A DNA stretch of 32,339 nucleotides from CAZCVI01 sp964502145. GTDB lineage: Bacteria > Acidobacteriota > Aminicenantia > UBA2199. Below, in pieces: positions 23,092-32,200 of this stretch (position 1 is its first letter; the number at the start of each line of letters is the position of its first letter). The position numbers and the translations under genes are program-made. Below the pieces are notes generated by a model. It was not told the origin of the DNA. It ran no database searches and saw only the letters and a list, made by a program, of their open reading frames with translations. Location of the stretch: the NCBI GenBank assembly GCA_964502145.1, contig CAZCVI010000081.1:1-32339 (forward strand). The letters run 5' to 3'.

Positions 23092-24855
23092 TTATTTCGT
23101 TTCGAATTTCATGCCCAATTCGTCCAGTTGTTTCGTGCCTACCTGGGAAGGAGAACCGGTTAATAAACACATGGAGGACGTTGTTTTTGGAAAGGCGATG
23201 ACTTCGCGAATAGAATTTTCACCATTGAGTATCATGATGATACGATCTAATCCCAACGCAATACCGAGATGCGGCGGCGCACCATATCTTAAGGCATTTA
23301 GGAAAAACCCAAACTTCTCCTCGATCTCGGCATCACTGAATTTGAGCAATTGGAAAATCTTCTTCTGCAACTTGATATCATTGATCCTACGACTACCACC
23401 ACCAATCTCAACTCCATTTAACACGATATCATAGGCAATAGATTTGATGTGCAAGGGATCGGTATCCAATTTGGGAATCTCTTCAAGACGGGGGGAAGTA
23501 AAAGGATGATGATTGGAATCCAACCGCCCCTCCTCCTCATTATAGAAAAAAAGCGGGAAATCAGTGACCCATAAAAATTCCAAACGCTCTTTATCCATAA
23601 AAGAAACACCCAGATGCTCGCGTAACTTCCCGGCTAAATACAACGCGCGGTCAACTTTCTCACCGATCAGGAAAACAATATCGTCAGTGCCAATACTTTT
23701 CTCTTTATAAAAAGCCTCAATCACAGCAGGCTCTATCTTAAGCGAGGATTTAAAACCAGTCTCTGTATTCTTGATCCAAACAGCACCTTTGCCACCCAAT
23801 TGTTTGACATGATCATTGATCCCATCAAGCATTTTCCGCGAATACGTCGCGGCTTCAGGAATAACCAGTCCTTTAATCACCCCACCCTCAGTGATAATAG
23901 TATCCAATATCGCAGATTGGAATTTTTTTGCGTCCTCGGTAAAATCTTGAATCTTATAGGGAATACGCAGGTCCGGTTTGTCACAACCATAACTATTCAT
24001 GGCCTCTTCATATGACATGTGACGAAACCCGGTTTTGATTTCCTTGCCTGCAATAGCAAAAACAGTCTTAATCAGTCCCTCGACAATTTCAAAAAGTTCT
24101 TCATGCTCGGTGAAACTCATTTCTATATCAATCTGCGTAAATTCAGGCTGCCGATCAGCACGCAAATCTTCATCACGGAAACATCTGACAATCTGATAAT
24201 ACCGCTCAAAACCAGAAACCATGAGCAACTGCTTAAATAACTGCGGCGATTGGGGCAAAGCAAACATCTTCCCCTTATACACACGCGACGGAACAAGATA
24301 ATCCCGCGCGCCTTCAGGTGTGGCCTTAGATAACATGGGCGTCTCAATATCCAAAAACCCAAGATTATCAAGATAATTCCTGACTGCCAAGGCAGCCTTA
24401 CTACGTATCCGAAAATTCCGCTGCATTCGTAAATTACGCAGATCAATATAACGATACTTGAATCGCAATTCATCGGATACATCACTGATACCCTCAGGAT
24501 AAAAAGGCGGCAATTCAGAATCAGTAAGAATATAAATCGACTGGGCTACTACTTCCACCATCCCAGTATAAATCTCCCGGTTAGGATTGGAACGTAAAAT
24601 TACTTTCCCAGTTACACTGAGAACATATTCATTGCCAATCGTTTTTACCAGCGGCAGGTCCTTGAAACTTTCATTGACCACAATCTGGGCAATACCCTCA
24701 CGATCACGAAGATCAATAAAAGTCAAACCACCGAGTTCACGCTTCTTATTGACCCATCCATATAACGTGATGGTTTGACCGGTAAATTCCTCGTTTATTT
24801 TCCCGCAATACGCGGTTCGTTTTAATTTTTCGGATATACATTCGTGTTCAGCCAT
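23092..24855 (-). CDS. aspS: Aspartyl-tRNA synthetase
   Basis: A 587-residue class II synthetase of bacterial type. The N-terminal OB fold (to about 110) includes GWVNKKRELGGLTFIDLRDR. Motif 2 is RCFRDEDLRADRQPEFTQID, the flipping-loop/active-site part holds SPQLFKQLLM, a bacterial GAD insertion spans about 290-420, and motif 3 is GIALGLDRIIMIL. It charges tRNA-Asp with aspartate; whether it also charges tRNA-Asn was not judged. AGAGG stands about 10 bases upstream of the start, and the gene overlaps hisS by 34 bases, so the two are co-translated. It is the last gene of the ispH-rpsA-HIT-hisS-aspS run. Confidence 0.97.
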   Translation of the reverse strand: MAEHECISEKLKRTAYCGKINEEFTGQTITLYGWVNKKRELGGLTFIDLRDREGIAQIVVNESFKDLPLVKTIGNEYVLSVTGKVILRSNPNREIYTGMVEVVAQSIYILTDSELPPFYPEGISDVSDELRFKYRYIDLRNLRMQRNFRIRSKAALAVRNYLDNLGFLDIETPMLSKATPEGARDYLVPSRVYKGKMFALPQSPQLFKQLLMVSGFERYYQIVRCFRDEDLRADRQPEFTQIDIEMSFTEHEELFEIVEGLIKTVFAIAGKEIKTGFRHMSYEEAMNSYGCDKPDLRIPYKIQDFTEDAKKFQSAILDTIITEGGVIKGLVIPEAATYSRKMLDGINDHVKQLGGKGAVWIKNTETGFKSSLKIEPAVIEAFYKEKSIGTDDIVFLIGEKVDRALYLAGKLREHLGVSFMDKERLEFLWVTDFPLFFYNEEEGRLDSNHHPFTSPRLEEIPKLDTDPLHIKSIAYDIVLNGVEIGGGSRRINDIKLQKKIFQLLKFSDAEIEEKFGFFLNALRYGAPPHLGIALGLDRIIMILNGENSIREVIAFPKTTSSMCLLTGSPSQVGTKQLDELGMKFETK

Positions 24856-26093
24856 GCTTCTAATTCCTCTTTTTTGATAGTCAATTGTTCTTTGGTTGCC
24901 ATGTTTTTAATGGAAATTGTCTGGTTTTTAATTTCGTCCTCACCCAGTATAAAGGTGAATTTGGCATTGATACGATCCCCGCGCTTAAATTGCTTGGCCA
25001 TGTTGCGGGAACTGTAATTAATATAAGTGGAGACGCCTTTTTCCCAGAGTATTTTAGCCAATTTAACCGCCTCGGGTTCTATCGTTTCATTTTGATAGGC
25101 CACCAGTATAGTTGGCCCACTTTTCTCGGGAACATCGGTCATATGCATGATGATTCGTTCCATACCAGCAGCAAAACCTATACCACATACATCCGGTCCA
25201 CCAAGATTCCTCACCAGATCATTGTACCTGCCCCCACCGAGAATAGCATTTTGTGCGCCGAGTTGCCCGGAAGTGATTTCAAAGGCTGTTTTAGTATAAT
25301 AATCGAGCCCCCGGACCATACGGGGATTTACGACAAAGGGGACGGCTAAATTCTGCAATGAAACCTGCACTTGCTGGAAATGAGCGCTACACTCCGGGCA
25401 CAGATGGTCCAATATAGACGGAAAAACAGCGGAAATGTCTATACAAGGTTGTTTCTTGCAATCTAAAATTCGCAAGGGATTGGTATGAACCTTACGCTGA
25501 CAATCCACACAAAGATGTTCGGTATGTTTTTCAGCTTCCGTTTCTAATTTTATTAAAAAAGCAGGACGACACTTGGCACAACCTACGGAATTAACCTGGA
25601 GATTCATATCGTGAATGTGTAATTTCAAAAGGAAATGGTACGCGGAATAAATCACCTCGGCATCGACGCCAGGGGTTTCATCAGCAAAAACTTCGATTCC
25701 CATTTGATGAAACTGCCGTTGCCGTCCTTTTTGCGGTTTCTCGTAACGAAACATGGGCCCAATATAAAAGAAACGGGGCGGGAAGAGCTCGGTAAAAAGA
25801 TTATTTTCCAAGGCGGCACGAATGACAGACGCGGTATTTTCAGGGCGCAAGGTAATACTGCGATCAGCTTTATCATCAAACGTGTACATCTCTTTCTGCA
25901 CGACCTCGGTCTCACTGCCAATACCACGGTGAAACAGTTCGCTGTGCTCAAATATGGGAGTACGTATCTCAATGTATAAAAAATGGGCAAAAAAGGTGCG
26001 GATGACATCTTCAACATACTGCCATTTATTCACCTCTGGGAAAAAGATGTCTTTGGTTCCCTTGGGCGCGTTTATTTTATTGGTTGTGCTCAT
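24822..26093 (-). CDS. hisS: Histidyl-tRNA synthetase
   Basis: A 423-residue class II synthetase. Landmarks: N-terminal APKGTKDIFFPEVNKWQYVE, motif 2 region FYIGPMFRYEKPQKGRQRQF, the histidine signatures VRGLDYYTKTAFEI and GGGRYNDLVRNLGG, and motif 3 GIGFAAGMERIIM, followed by the anticodon-binding domain from about 330. A Cys-rich insert (CVDC, CKKQPC, CPEC) around 190-240 resembles the zinc-binding variant of the insertion domain. The ATG has only a weak GGGG upstream. It lies 74 bases after the HIT gene, the widest gap in this operon, with a small hairpin in between. Confidence 0.97.
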   Translation of the reverse strand: MSTTNKINAPKGTKDIFFPEVNKWQYVEDVIRTFFAHFLYIEIRTPIFEHSELFHRGIGSETEVVQKEMYTFDDKADRSITLRPENTASVIRAALENNLFTELFPPRFFYIGPMFRYEKPQKGRQRQFHQMGIEVFADETPGVDAEVIYSAYHFLLKLHIHDMNLQVNSVGCAKCRPAFLIKLETEAEKHTEHLCVDCQRKVHTNPLRILDCKKQPCIDISAVFPSILDHLCPECSAHFQQVQVSLQNLAVPFVVNPRMVRGLDYYTKTAFEITSGQLGAQNAILGGGRYNDLVRNLGGPDVCGIGFAAGMERIIMHMTDVPEKSGPTILVAYQNETIEPEAVKLAKILWEKGVSTYINYSSRNMAKQFKRGDRINAKFTFILGEDEIKNQTISIKNMATKEQLTIKKEELEAWLNTNVYPKN

Positions 26094-26133
26094 TGTTACC
26101 CCAATGATGTAAATTAGTTCTGCCTAGTTTGTG

Positions 26134-26167
26134 ACCGATGAAAAAAAGCAGCGCATGTGTTCATCGG
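26134..26167 (-). other. Hairpin between the HIT gene and hisS
   Basis: CCGATGA (26134-26140) pairs with TCATCGG (26161-26167), a 7-bp perfect stem with a 20-base loop, directly after the HIT stop codon. No T-run follows on the minus strand, so it is not a typical terminator. It may stabilise the upstream message or be chance. Confidence 0.35.
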
Positions 26168-26647
26168 TTATTGTTTAAATGTATCTCTTAAAATATGAAG
26201 AATATCCTCCATATTATAAGATAAAACGCGGGTATTGCCGATAATAGGCATAAAGTTGGCATCGCCATCCCAGCGGGGCACGATATGCAGGTGGAAATGA
26301 TCTTTGACGCCTGCTCCAGCTACTTTGCCCAAATTCATGCCCAAATTGAAGCCAGAAGGATTAAATTTTTCTCTAATAATCGCCAGGGAACGATTCATCA
26401 GTTCCCACATCTCCACGGTTTTTTGCGGTGCGATTTTATCCGGTTGGTCCAAGTGTAAGTACGGCACAATCATAAGATGTGCCGTACTATACGGGAATTT
26501 ATTCAAGATAACAAAAAAATCCTTACCGCGATGGCAGATCAGGGATTGGTCTTCTGGCAAGGTTAAGGCTTGACAGAAGACACATCCCTTGGTGGTGCCG
26601 ATGCGGGTGATGAATTCCCATCGCCAGGGTGCGGAAAGAAACTTCAT
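26168..26647 (-). CDS. HIT family hydrolase/transferase (AP4A phosphorylase-like)
   Basis: A 159-residue protein with the HIT triad HFHLHIVPRW (H117, H119, H121; the nucleophile is the middle His of HxHxH) and upstream NLGKVAGAGVKDH, the nucleotide-binding turn. CVFC (22-25) near the N-terminus fits the zinc-bearing ATP-adenylyltransferase-like branch. NKFPYSTAHLMIVPYLH is the usual second conserved block. Such proteins cleave nucleotide polyphosphates or aminoacyl-AMP-type adducts. It starts with an ATGA overlap on the rpsA stop, so is coupled to it. The company of synthetases fits removal of by-product adenylates or Ap4A, but that is inference. Confidence 0.92.
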   Translation of the reverse strand: MKFLSAPWRWEFITRIGTTKGCVFCQALTLPEDQSLICHRGKDFFVILNKFPYSTAHLMIVPYLHLDQPDKIAPQKTVEMWELMNRSLAIIREKFNPSGFNLGMNLGKVAGAGVKDHFHLHIVPRWDGDANFMPIIGNTRVLSYNMEDILHILRDTFKQ

Positions 26648-28548
26648 TTCCTTCTATCTATGGCACTGACAAACAAATCCCCGATAGTAGGCATGGACTC
26701 ACTCTCGGATTTAGAATATTTGTCAATCTCTTCGCGTTCTTTTTTGCGACGCACAGCACGGAGACTGAGATAAATGCGTTTACGCTCAAAATCGGAACTC
26801 AAGATGAGGGCATCGACAATTTCACCTTCTTGAAAGGTCTTGCTAATATCCACGGTCTCGGCTTTTTTATCATCGACTTCATTGGGACGGATGAAACCCT
26901 CAATATGTTTGGAAATTTCCACGCTGATACCGGCTTCAGTCACTTTTTTAATTTTCACGCTGACAATAGAATTGGCTTTATGGGTGCGGATATATTCTTT
27001 CCATTCGATATCGGACAACTGTTTCAAACCAAGTTTCACCTTGTAATTGGAATCGAGTGTTTCGCTCAGCACCATGACGTCAATGGTTTCTTTTTCTTTT
27101 AAGAATTCATGGGGTGACTCAATGCGGAAATAAGAAATATCAGAAATTTTAATAACCCCTTCAACGCCTTTTTCGAGTTCGACAAACACGCGCGATTTCA
27201 GAATCTTTTTAACCATACCACGCAGGATGTCGCCGGTTTTGAATTTTTGGATGTATTTTTCTTCCGGTCTCATTTCCAATTGTTTGAGTCCCAGTTTGAT
27301 TTTTTTCTCAGCCGGGTTGAGTTCAATCACTTGCACCCAGAGTCGTTCGCCCACGGCCACGAATTCTTCGACGGAGTTGGTTTTGCCTTCCCAGGTCAGA
27401 TCGGAAATATGGAGCAAACCTTCCACGCCTTCTTCGAGTTCAATAAACGCGCCGAAGCTGACGATTTTGGTGACTTTGGCAATCAGTTTTTTGCCAACGG
27501 GGTATTTGTGTTCAATATCCAACCAGGGGTCTTCTGTCTTTTGTTTCAAACCGAGAGAGATGCGGTTGTTGGTTTGATCCATTTCTAAAATAATCGCTTC
27601 TACTTCGTCGCCTTTTCTGAGTTTCTCTTTGGGGTGGTTAACGCGACCATAGGAAATATTATCTTTATGGATCAAACCGTCCATGCCGCCGATATTAACG
27701 AATGCGCCGTAATCGGTCAGGCTGGTGATCGTGCCTTTCACTGTATCGCCCGCTTTTAAAGAGGCGAACAATTCCTTGATTTTTTCTTCCCGTTCCGCTT
27801 CCAAGATCACGCGGCGCGAAAGCACGCCGGTTCTTTCCCGGGTATTGAGGCGGGTGACTTTAAAATCAAAATCTTTACCCACAAGATTCTTGGGGGATTT
27901 GACTTTTTTGATATCCAGTTGGCTAAGGGGCAGGAACATTTCGATGCCCATATCTACTTTGAAGCCTTTTAATTCTTCATTGATGCCAATAATGCGTCCG
28001 GAGATGATTTCTTTCTTTTCATAGGCGCGTTTTACCTTCTGCCAGCCTTCAGCGAGATCCACCTGTTTTTTAGAAACAGTGATATACCCCTGTTTCATAT
28101 TAATATTTTTGCAAATGACCGTGATATAGTCGCCGATGTTGTGTCTCAGGGAGCCGTCAAAGTCCAGTATTTCTTCTTTGTTTAAAATGCCCTCGGTTTT
28201 TTGACCGATGTCCACAATGACTTTATCATCAATAATGTCGATAATTTTACCCGTGATACGGCTTTCACTGGCAGCGGCTTTTAAGTCATAGTCTTTCATC
28301 ATTTCCGTGAATTCGTTCATTGGCTCTGCTTCTTCCACAACCGGTTCTTCTTCATCCGTCTGCTCGTTTAAGGCTTCGCTTTCATCGACTTCATTCTCAG
28401 CGGATTCATCATAAAATGTATCATCCGCTTCAGTTCCCGAGGTTTCCCCTTGACTCTCCCCATTCACATTGGATTCCGTATCCGCATGTATATCGGTATT
28501 GGTATGTTCGTCGGTATTAGTGTTCGGCGTTTCTTTAGCTTCTTCCAT
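26644..28548 (-). CDS. rpsA: 30S ribosomal protein S1
   Basis: A 634-residue protein with six S1 RNA-binding domains. Examples are GKIIDIIDDKVIVDIGQKTE (about 100), GTITSLTDYGAFVNIGGMDG (about 270), AKVTKIVSFGAFIELEEGVE (about 355), and GMVKKILKSRVFVELEKGVE (about 440), with a sixth near 525-595. An acidic, low-complexity N-terminal extension of about 80 residues (Glu/Asp/Thr-rich) precedes the first domain and is not part of the usual fold. S1 helps ribosomes bind mRNA with weak or structured start regions. The start follows ispH by 2 bases; its ribosome site AAGGAG lies inside the last ispH codons, so the genes are coupled. The ispH-rpsA order is a known arrangement in several phyla. Confidence 0.96.
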   Translation of the reverse strand: MEEAKETPNTNTDEHTNTDIHADTESNVNGESQGETSGTEADDTFYDESAENEVDESEALNEQTDEEEPVVEEAEPMNEFTEMMKDYDLKAAASESRITGKIIDIIDDKVIVDIGQKTEGILNKEEILDFDGSLRHNIGDYITVICKNINMKQGYITVSKKQVDLAEGWQKVKRAYEKKEIISGRIIGINEELKGFKVDMGIEMFLPLSQLDIKKVKSPKNLVGKDFDFKVTRLNTRERTGVLSRRVILEAEREEKIKELFASLKAGDTVKGTITSLTDYGAFVNIGGMDGLIHKDNISYGRVNHPKEKLRKGDEVEAIILEMDQTNNRISLGLKQKTEDPWLDIEHKYPVGKKLIAKVTKIVSFGAFIELEEGVEGLLHISDLTWEGKTNSVEEFVAVGERLWVQVIELNPAEKKIKLGLKQLEMRPEEKYIQKFKTGDILRGMVKKILKSRVFVELEKGVEGVIKISDISYFRIESPHEFLKEKETIDVMVLSETLDSNYKVKLGLKQLSDIEWKEYIRTHKANSIVSVKIKKVTEAGISVEISKHIEGFIRPNEVDDKKAETVDISKTFQEGEIVDALILSSDFERKRIYLSLRAVRRKKEREEIDKYSKSESESMPTIGDLFVSAIDRRK

Positions 28549-28550
28549 GG

Positions 28551-29441
28551 TTAGATCTCCTTTACTCTATTTGAGTTTATGTTATTAAAAAATAGTTTTA
28601 TTTTTTCGATTTCTTCAGGAGGTGTGGACGCTCCTGCCGCAATGCCCACAGACTCGAAATGGCGTACCTGTTCCAGCCAAGTAGAAGCCGTAGAGGTGAG
28701 TTCCTCGTGGGATTCGATGTGGAAGGTGTTTTCATTTCGTGCGCGGGCAATGTGAAAGAGTTTCCTGGTATTGGAAGAATTTTTTCCCCCCACCACCACC
28801 ACGAAGTCCACCAGGGGCGCCAGTTTCTTCACAGCCTCTTGGCGGGTAGTAGTAGCACGGCAAATGGTATTAAACACCTTTAAATTCGCGGTTTTTTCCT
28901 CCAATAAGGATACAATCTTTTTAAAATGGTCGGCATCCAGAGTTGTTTGGGCCATCACAGCGATGGTTTCACTATATGGAATGTGCCGGGCTTCTTCTTC
29001 CGAATCAACAACGGTAGCGTTCCCTGCATAACTGGCAGCCGCAATTATTTCAGGGTGGTTTTTATCGCCCACGATCACAAAACGAGTCTGATGTTCATCA
29101 TTGTCGCTAGCATTGGCATAAGAAGCAGCGATAAGATGGAGTTTTTTGACCAGTGGACAGGTGGCGTCGACATAATCGACACCTGTATCATTGAATTTGT
29201 TTTGGATTTCTAAGGGAATGCCATGAGTACGGATCACAAGTTTAGCGTGGGAATCAAGAGCGTCTAATGACTCAATCGTGTGGATTCCTTTGGCAGCTAA
29301 TTTTTGGAGTGTAGAATTATTGTGAATAAGTTGGCCATAAATTTGTATGTCCTGATTTTTCTCGCATAAGTCATCTATTATGTCCAAGGCTCTTCTTACT
29401 CCAAAACAAAATCCTGCTTCTTCAGCAACGTGTACTTTCAT
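28551..29441 (-). CDS. ispH: 4-hydroxy-3-methylbut-2-enyl diphosphate reductase
   Basis: A 296-residue enzyme (LytB/IspH) that makes IPP and DMAPP in the last step of the MEP isoprenoid route. The three 4Fe-4S cysteines are C12 (GFCFGVRRA), C95 (DATCPLV) and C194 (NTICRATTTRQ). Substrate-site residues are also seen: GQLIHNN (His40), RTHGIP (His73), and GDKNHPE (His129). The length is normal. It is the first gene of the ispH-rpsA-HIT-hisS-aspS run, behind a near-consensus promoter whose start site falls a few bases from the ATG. There is no ribosome site, so the message may be leaderless. Confidence 0.97.
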   Translation of the reverse strand: MKVHVAEEAGFCFGVRRALDIIDDLCEKNQDIQIYGQLIHNNSTLQKLAAKGIHTIESLDALDSHAKLVIRTHGIPLEIQNKFNDTGVDYVDATCPLVKKLHLIAASYANASDNDEHQTRFVIVGDKNHPEIIAAASYAGNATVVDSEEEARHIPYSETIAVMAQTTLDADHFKKIVSLLEEKTANLKVFNTICRATTTRQEAVKKLAPLVDFVVVVGGKNSSNTRKLFHIARARNENTFHIESHEELTSTASTWLEQVRHFESVGIAAGASTPPEEIEKIKLFFNNINSNRVKEI

Positions 29442-29453
29442 GCATTAAAGCAT

Positions 29454-29482
29454 ATCATATAATATATCTCTGTTTTTGTCAA
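29454..29482 (-). promoter_or_regulatory. Sigma-70 promoter of the ispH operon
   Basis: On the minus strand: -35 TTGACA (29482-29477, perfect), 17-base spacer, -10 TATGAT (29459-29454). The start site would be near 29447-29445, leaving about 4-6 bases before the ispH ATG. This is the strongest promoter match in the window. Confidence 0.8.
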
Positions 29483-29625
29483 TCATTTCCGTTTTTTTTC
29501 AGCAACGAGTAGTACGCCGCCAAAGGATACTCAACTGGGAAAAAAAAATTTCCACTTGCTATTACAGTCTTCCCAAAGAACTGGCATAGAATCCAAGATG
29601 ATGCACACTGGCGGAAAAATAATAG

Positions 29626-29654
29626 TTGACAAATAGTCAAAATATTATTACACT
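29626..29654 (+). promoter_or_regulatory. Candidate promoter of the TrmB-like gene
   Basis: -35 TTGACA (29626-29631, perfect), 17-base spacer, weaker -10 TACACT (29649-29654). The expected start site near 29661 gives a leader of about 34 bases with AGGA before the ATG at 29695. The TTG at 29626 would also open a longer reading frame but is better explained as the -35 box. Confidence 0.6.
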
Positions 29655-29694
29655 CAAATATTACATCAGAAATTTTCTTCAAAAACAGGAAACC

Positions 29695-30408
29695 ATGGAA
29701 TTTTTGAAACAATACAGTGAATCAGGCCGCAATATCAACGGTCAATTATTAGTGCAACTGCGCGCGGGCACAAAATTACCGCTACGCCCGAATAACAACT
29801 ACCTCTATGAAGCTATCGACTTGCAAGACATGCTGTTCACAGCCCCAGAATTGGAAACAAAATTCGCCACGCTGTTTCCAGACATGTCCAAACCATTGGT
29901 GTTGGATGTGGGTTGCTATTTCGGCGATACAGTGACGGAACTGGCTAAATTTAATCCACACATCAATGTGCTGGGTCTGGATATCAAATACAAACGGGTA
30001 GTTAAAAGCTGCCGCAAAATCAAACGGGCTAAAATCCAAAACGCCAAGATTGCCCTCTGTGACGTGCAACAAATCCTTTCAATCCTACCAGAACAGTCTC
30101 TCCACGGCATGTGTGTGTTTTTCCCGGACCCGTGGGAAAAGAACCGCCATGAAAAAAATCGTTTTCTGAACGAGGCGTTTTTCATTAAAGTATTTTCGCG
30201 GTTAAGAGAAAATGGTTTCATCTGGTTAAAAACGGATCACAGCGACTATTTCACCAACACGGCAACAGCGGCCACAGAATCGCATTATAAAATAGTGGAC
30301 TCGCTACCGGCAGGCATTGTGGAAAACAGATCATACAAAACGCTCTTCGAAGAGATTTTCCAAAAACAAGCACACCCGATTTATCAAGCGATTTTTGTCA
30401 AAGTATAA
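29695..30408 (+). CDS. trmB: tRNA (guanine-N7-)-methyltransferase (TrmB family)
   Basis: A 237-residue protein. SAM motif I is VLDVGCYFGDTVTELA (residues about 70-85), followed by GLDIKYKRVVKSCRK. The TrmB signature is VFFPDPWEKNRHEKNRFL (about 141-158), then FIWLKTDHSDYF. The C-terminal segment RSYKTLFEEIFQKQAHPIYQ matches the family tail T-x-F-E. It methylates G46 of tRNA. The start at 29695 is chosen over a TTG at 29626 because that codon is part of a -35 box and homology begins here. Motif I is less Gly-rich than usual (GCYFG), and the Asp/Gly replacement is worth noting. Transcribed divergently from ispH, alone. Confidence 0.92.
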   Translation: MEFLKQYSESGRNINGQLLVQLRAGTKLPLRPNNNYLYEAIDLQDMLFTAPELETKFATLFPDMSKPLVLDVGCYFGDTVTELAKFNPHINVLGLDIKYKRVVKSCRKIKRAKIQNAKIALCDVQQILSILPEQSLHGMCVFFPDPWEKNRHEKNRFLNEAFFIKVFSRLRENGFIWLKTDHSDYFTNTATAATESHYKIVDSLPAGIVENRSYKTLFEEIFQKQAHPIYQAIFVKV

Positions 30409-30721
30409 TCCCCAATATGCCTCCGTGGGGCATCACTCACTGGATTAAGTTGAATATTGAAAGTTATTTATAACACAGGTTTCCGGCCTTGCAAGGCCCA
30501 TGAATTAAAAAAAACGTCAAATCGTGACCAAAACGTGACTATCGTTTGTTTTAACCAATATCGTCCCTTTCCAACAAAAGCCAAGACATAGATGCTTGAT
30601 TAATCAGTTTTGGTTTTCTGATAACCGGCTGATCAGTGACAACCCTCATTACCAACTATACTCTCATTTATTTTATTGACATTTGGCAGCCTCTCGTTTC
30701 CTAGGAGATGGTGATTTTCAT
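30409..30721. other. Intergenic region between convergent genes
   Basis: About 313 bases with no gene. Near the TrmB stop ATGCCTC/GGGGCAT can form a 7-bp hairpin (30417-30433) without T-run. A perfect 14-bp palindrome GGCCTTGCAAGGCC lies at 30485-30498, followed by an A-run (A8 near 30509). CGTGAC occurs twice around 30524-30539. I see no terminator of standard form. Confidence 0.5.
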
Positions 30722-32200
30722 TTATAACAAAACAGGAATTGAATTAGCATTCTGGTCGGGGTAAGTCGTTTCTATAGCATTGCGGCCAAAGGCAAACGCA
30801 TCTTCATATGATCTGCCTGCGTATAAGGCATCGTAGAACCCTACTGCAAATTCTATTGCACATCCGTCTTTTATTTCCTTGCCCATGCCGATTACATATT
30901 TGATGTGTTTCTTGATGGCCTTCGCTTGAGGTTTCGAAAGGCAGGCACTCAGGATGACACATTCCACATGATTTGACCAGAGTTTAAATAACCCCGCCAG
31001 TGCATCTGTTGAGATGTGGACAGGTAACCCCATGTCATCTTCTACAATAAGACTGACCTCATCGCCATGTCCTGCAAAATGGACGATATGGGGCTCATGG
31101 TCAAAAAGAGCTCTCCTGAAACTCCTGGGGTTTACCGCCCATTCTGAATCGATTTTGAACTGGTCTCGGTATTTTGATCGTCTCAAACCCTCGGTGATGT
31201 CACGAACCTCCTTTCCCAAACGCAACTGGGCTGTAGCTTTTGGATTTGAGGCAAGGATAAGAATTCGTTTTTTCTTATCTCCCGGAGTATAAGTTGCGGG
31301 TTGAGGCCCTGGAATAACAGGCGGTTTACCAATAGCCTCGAGAATTTTGCCTACCATCGCCTTGATGGGAGGATTTCGCCTATACATTATTTCCGACAGT
31401 TCTGATATGAAGCCCGAGAAATCATTTTTGATATGATGGACTCTGTCTAAATCTTTAATAAACTGGGGAATATCCTCTGAAGGGTTGACCAAAAAAACCG
31501 GGGAAACACCTCTTGATGCATATAAAAGTTGATTAATGATTTTGTTGGAAAAACTGTATCCAATCACCACCATCGGTTTTTTCATCCAATTGATCAACTG
31601 CTTTTCCACTTCAGGTTCAAAGACCATATCTTCCTGCCTGAATATTGGGCTCTGGGAGTTTAGGTCACCAAACAGTTTTAAGATTACCGGACGGCCTTCT
31701 CTTAAGTGCCCATTTATGCTATTGCACATCTTTTGAAATTTCGAGCCCAAGATATAGGGTTCCAACTGTAAGGGGATTGTTCCAAACGTTCTTACAGCAT
31801 TTCGTTCCAAATCCGAAAAAGCTTTTGTCATAAGATCATCGTAATTGGTGGTAAGATACATCAGAGCATTACTGTCGCCATGAAGTGCGATGGATAACGC
31901 AGCAAGATAGTGATGAGAAGATCCCGGTTCACCTTCCAGGAATTTACGTAAACGTACTGGCAGTTCGTATCGTTTTTCCCACTCTTCTATAACCTCTAAA
32001 AAATAATCATAACGTTCTTTATTTGTCTTGGGGTTAAAGCCAAACTCCTTAACAACTCTATCCATCAATTGCCAAAAACCTGGAAACGGTTTTCCGTCTT
32101 GTGTTCCATCCATAGACGCACCGGCACCGAGAAAGAACACCACCTCTCTATAGTCCAGAATAGTATTAACAAGATTATACATTGGGTCTATACCAGTCAT
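30722..32200 (-). CDS. SIR2-CHAT fusion protein (probable defence effector)
   Basis: A 492-residue soluble protein. Residues 15-270 are SIR2-like: VVFFLGAGASMDG (21-33) is the NAD-binding Gly loop, TTNYDDLM (117-124) the conserved Asn-Asp site, and VVIGYSFSN (211-219) the late Rossmann strand. The usual catalytic His in KLHG is Phe here (KLFGDL, F177). A Pro-rich linker (295-308) leads to a CHAT caspase-like protease domain, 311-492, with its dyad His378 (HFAGHG) and Cys420 (LSAC) intact. SIR2 domains in immune proteins deplete or sense NAD-type nucleotides, and CHAT domains cleave partner proteins; a fusion fits a conflict or antiphage sensor-effector. AAGGAG precedes the ATG at 32200. It stands alone, so any partner may lie outside the window. 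CHAT has no visible partner or trigger here. Confidence 0.88.
   Translation of the reverse strand: MTGIDPMYNLVNTILDYREVVFFLGAGASMDGTQDGKPFPGFWQLMDRVVKEFGFNPKTNKERYDYFLEVIEEWEKRYELPVRLRKFLEGEPGSSHHYLAALSIALHGDSNALMYLTTNYDDLMTKAFSDLERNAVRTFGTIPLQLEPYILGSKFQKMCNSINGHLREGRPVILKLFGDLNSQSPIFRQEDMVFEPEVEKQLINWMKKPMVVIGYSFSNKIINQLLYASRGVSPVFLVNPSEDIPQFIKDLDRVHHIKNDFSGFISELSEIMYRRNPPIKAMVGKILEAIGKPPVIPGPQPATYTPGDKKKRILILASNPKATAQLRLGKEVRDITEGLRRSKYRDQFKIDSEWAVNPRSFRRALFDHEPHIVHFAGHGDEVSLIVEDDMGLPVHISTDALAGLFKLWSNHVECVILSACLSKPQAKAIKKHIKYVIGMGKEIKDGCAIEFAVGFYDALYAGRSYEDAFAFGRNAIETTYPDQNANSIPVLL

Noticed and set aside
29626..29694. Longer TrmB start at TTG 29626
   Set aside because: The TTG is the first codon of a perfect TTGACA -35 box, and ATG 29695 has AGGA and matches the family start.
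30485..30498. Terminator at GGCCTTGCAAGGCC
   Set aside because: A perfect palindrome with no loop and no T-run on either strand at the right place.
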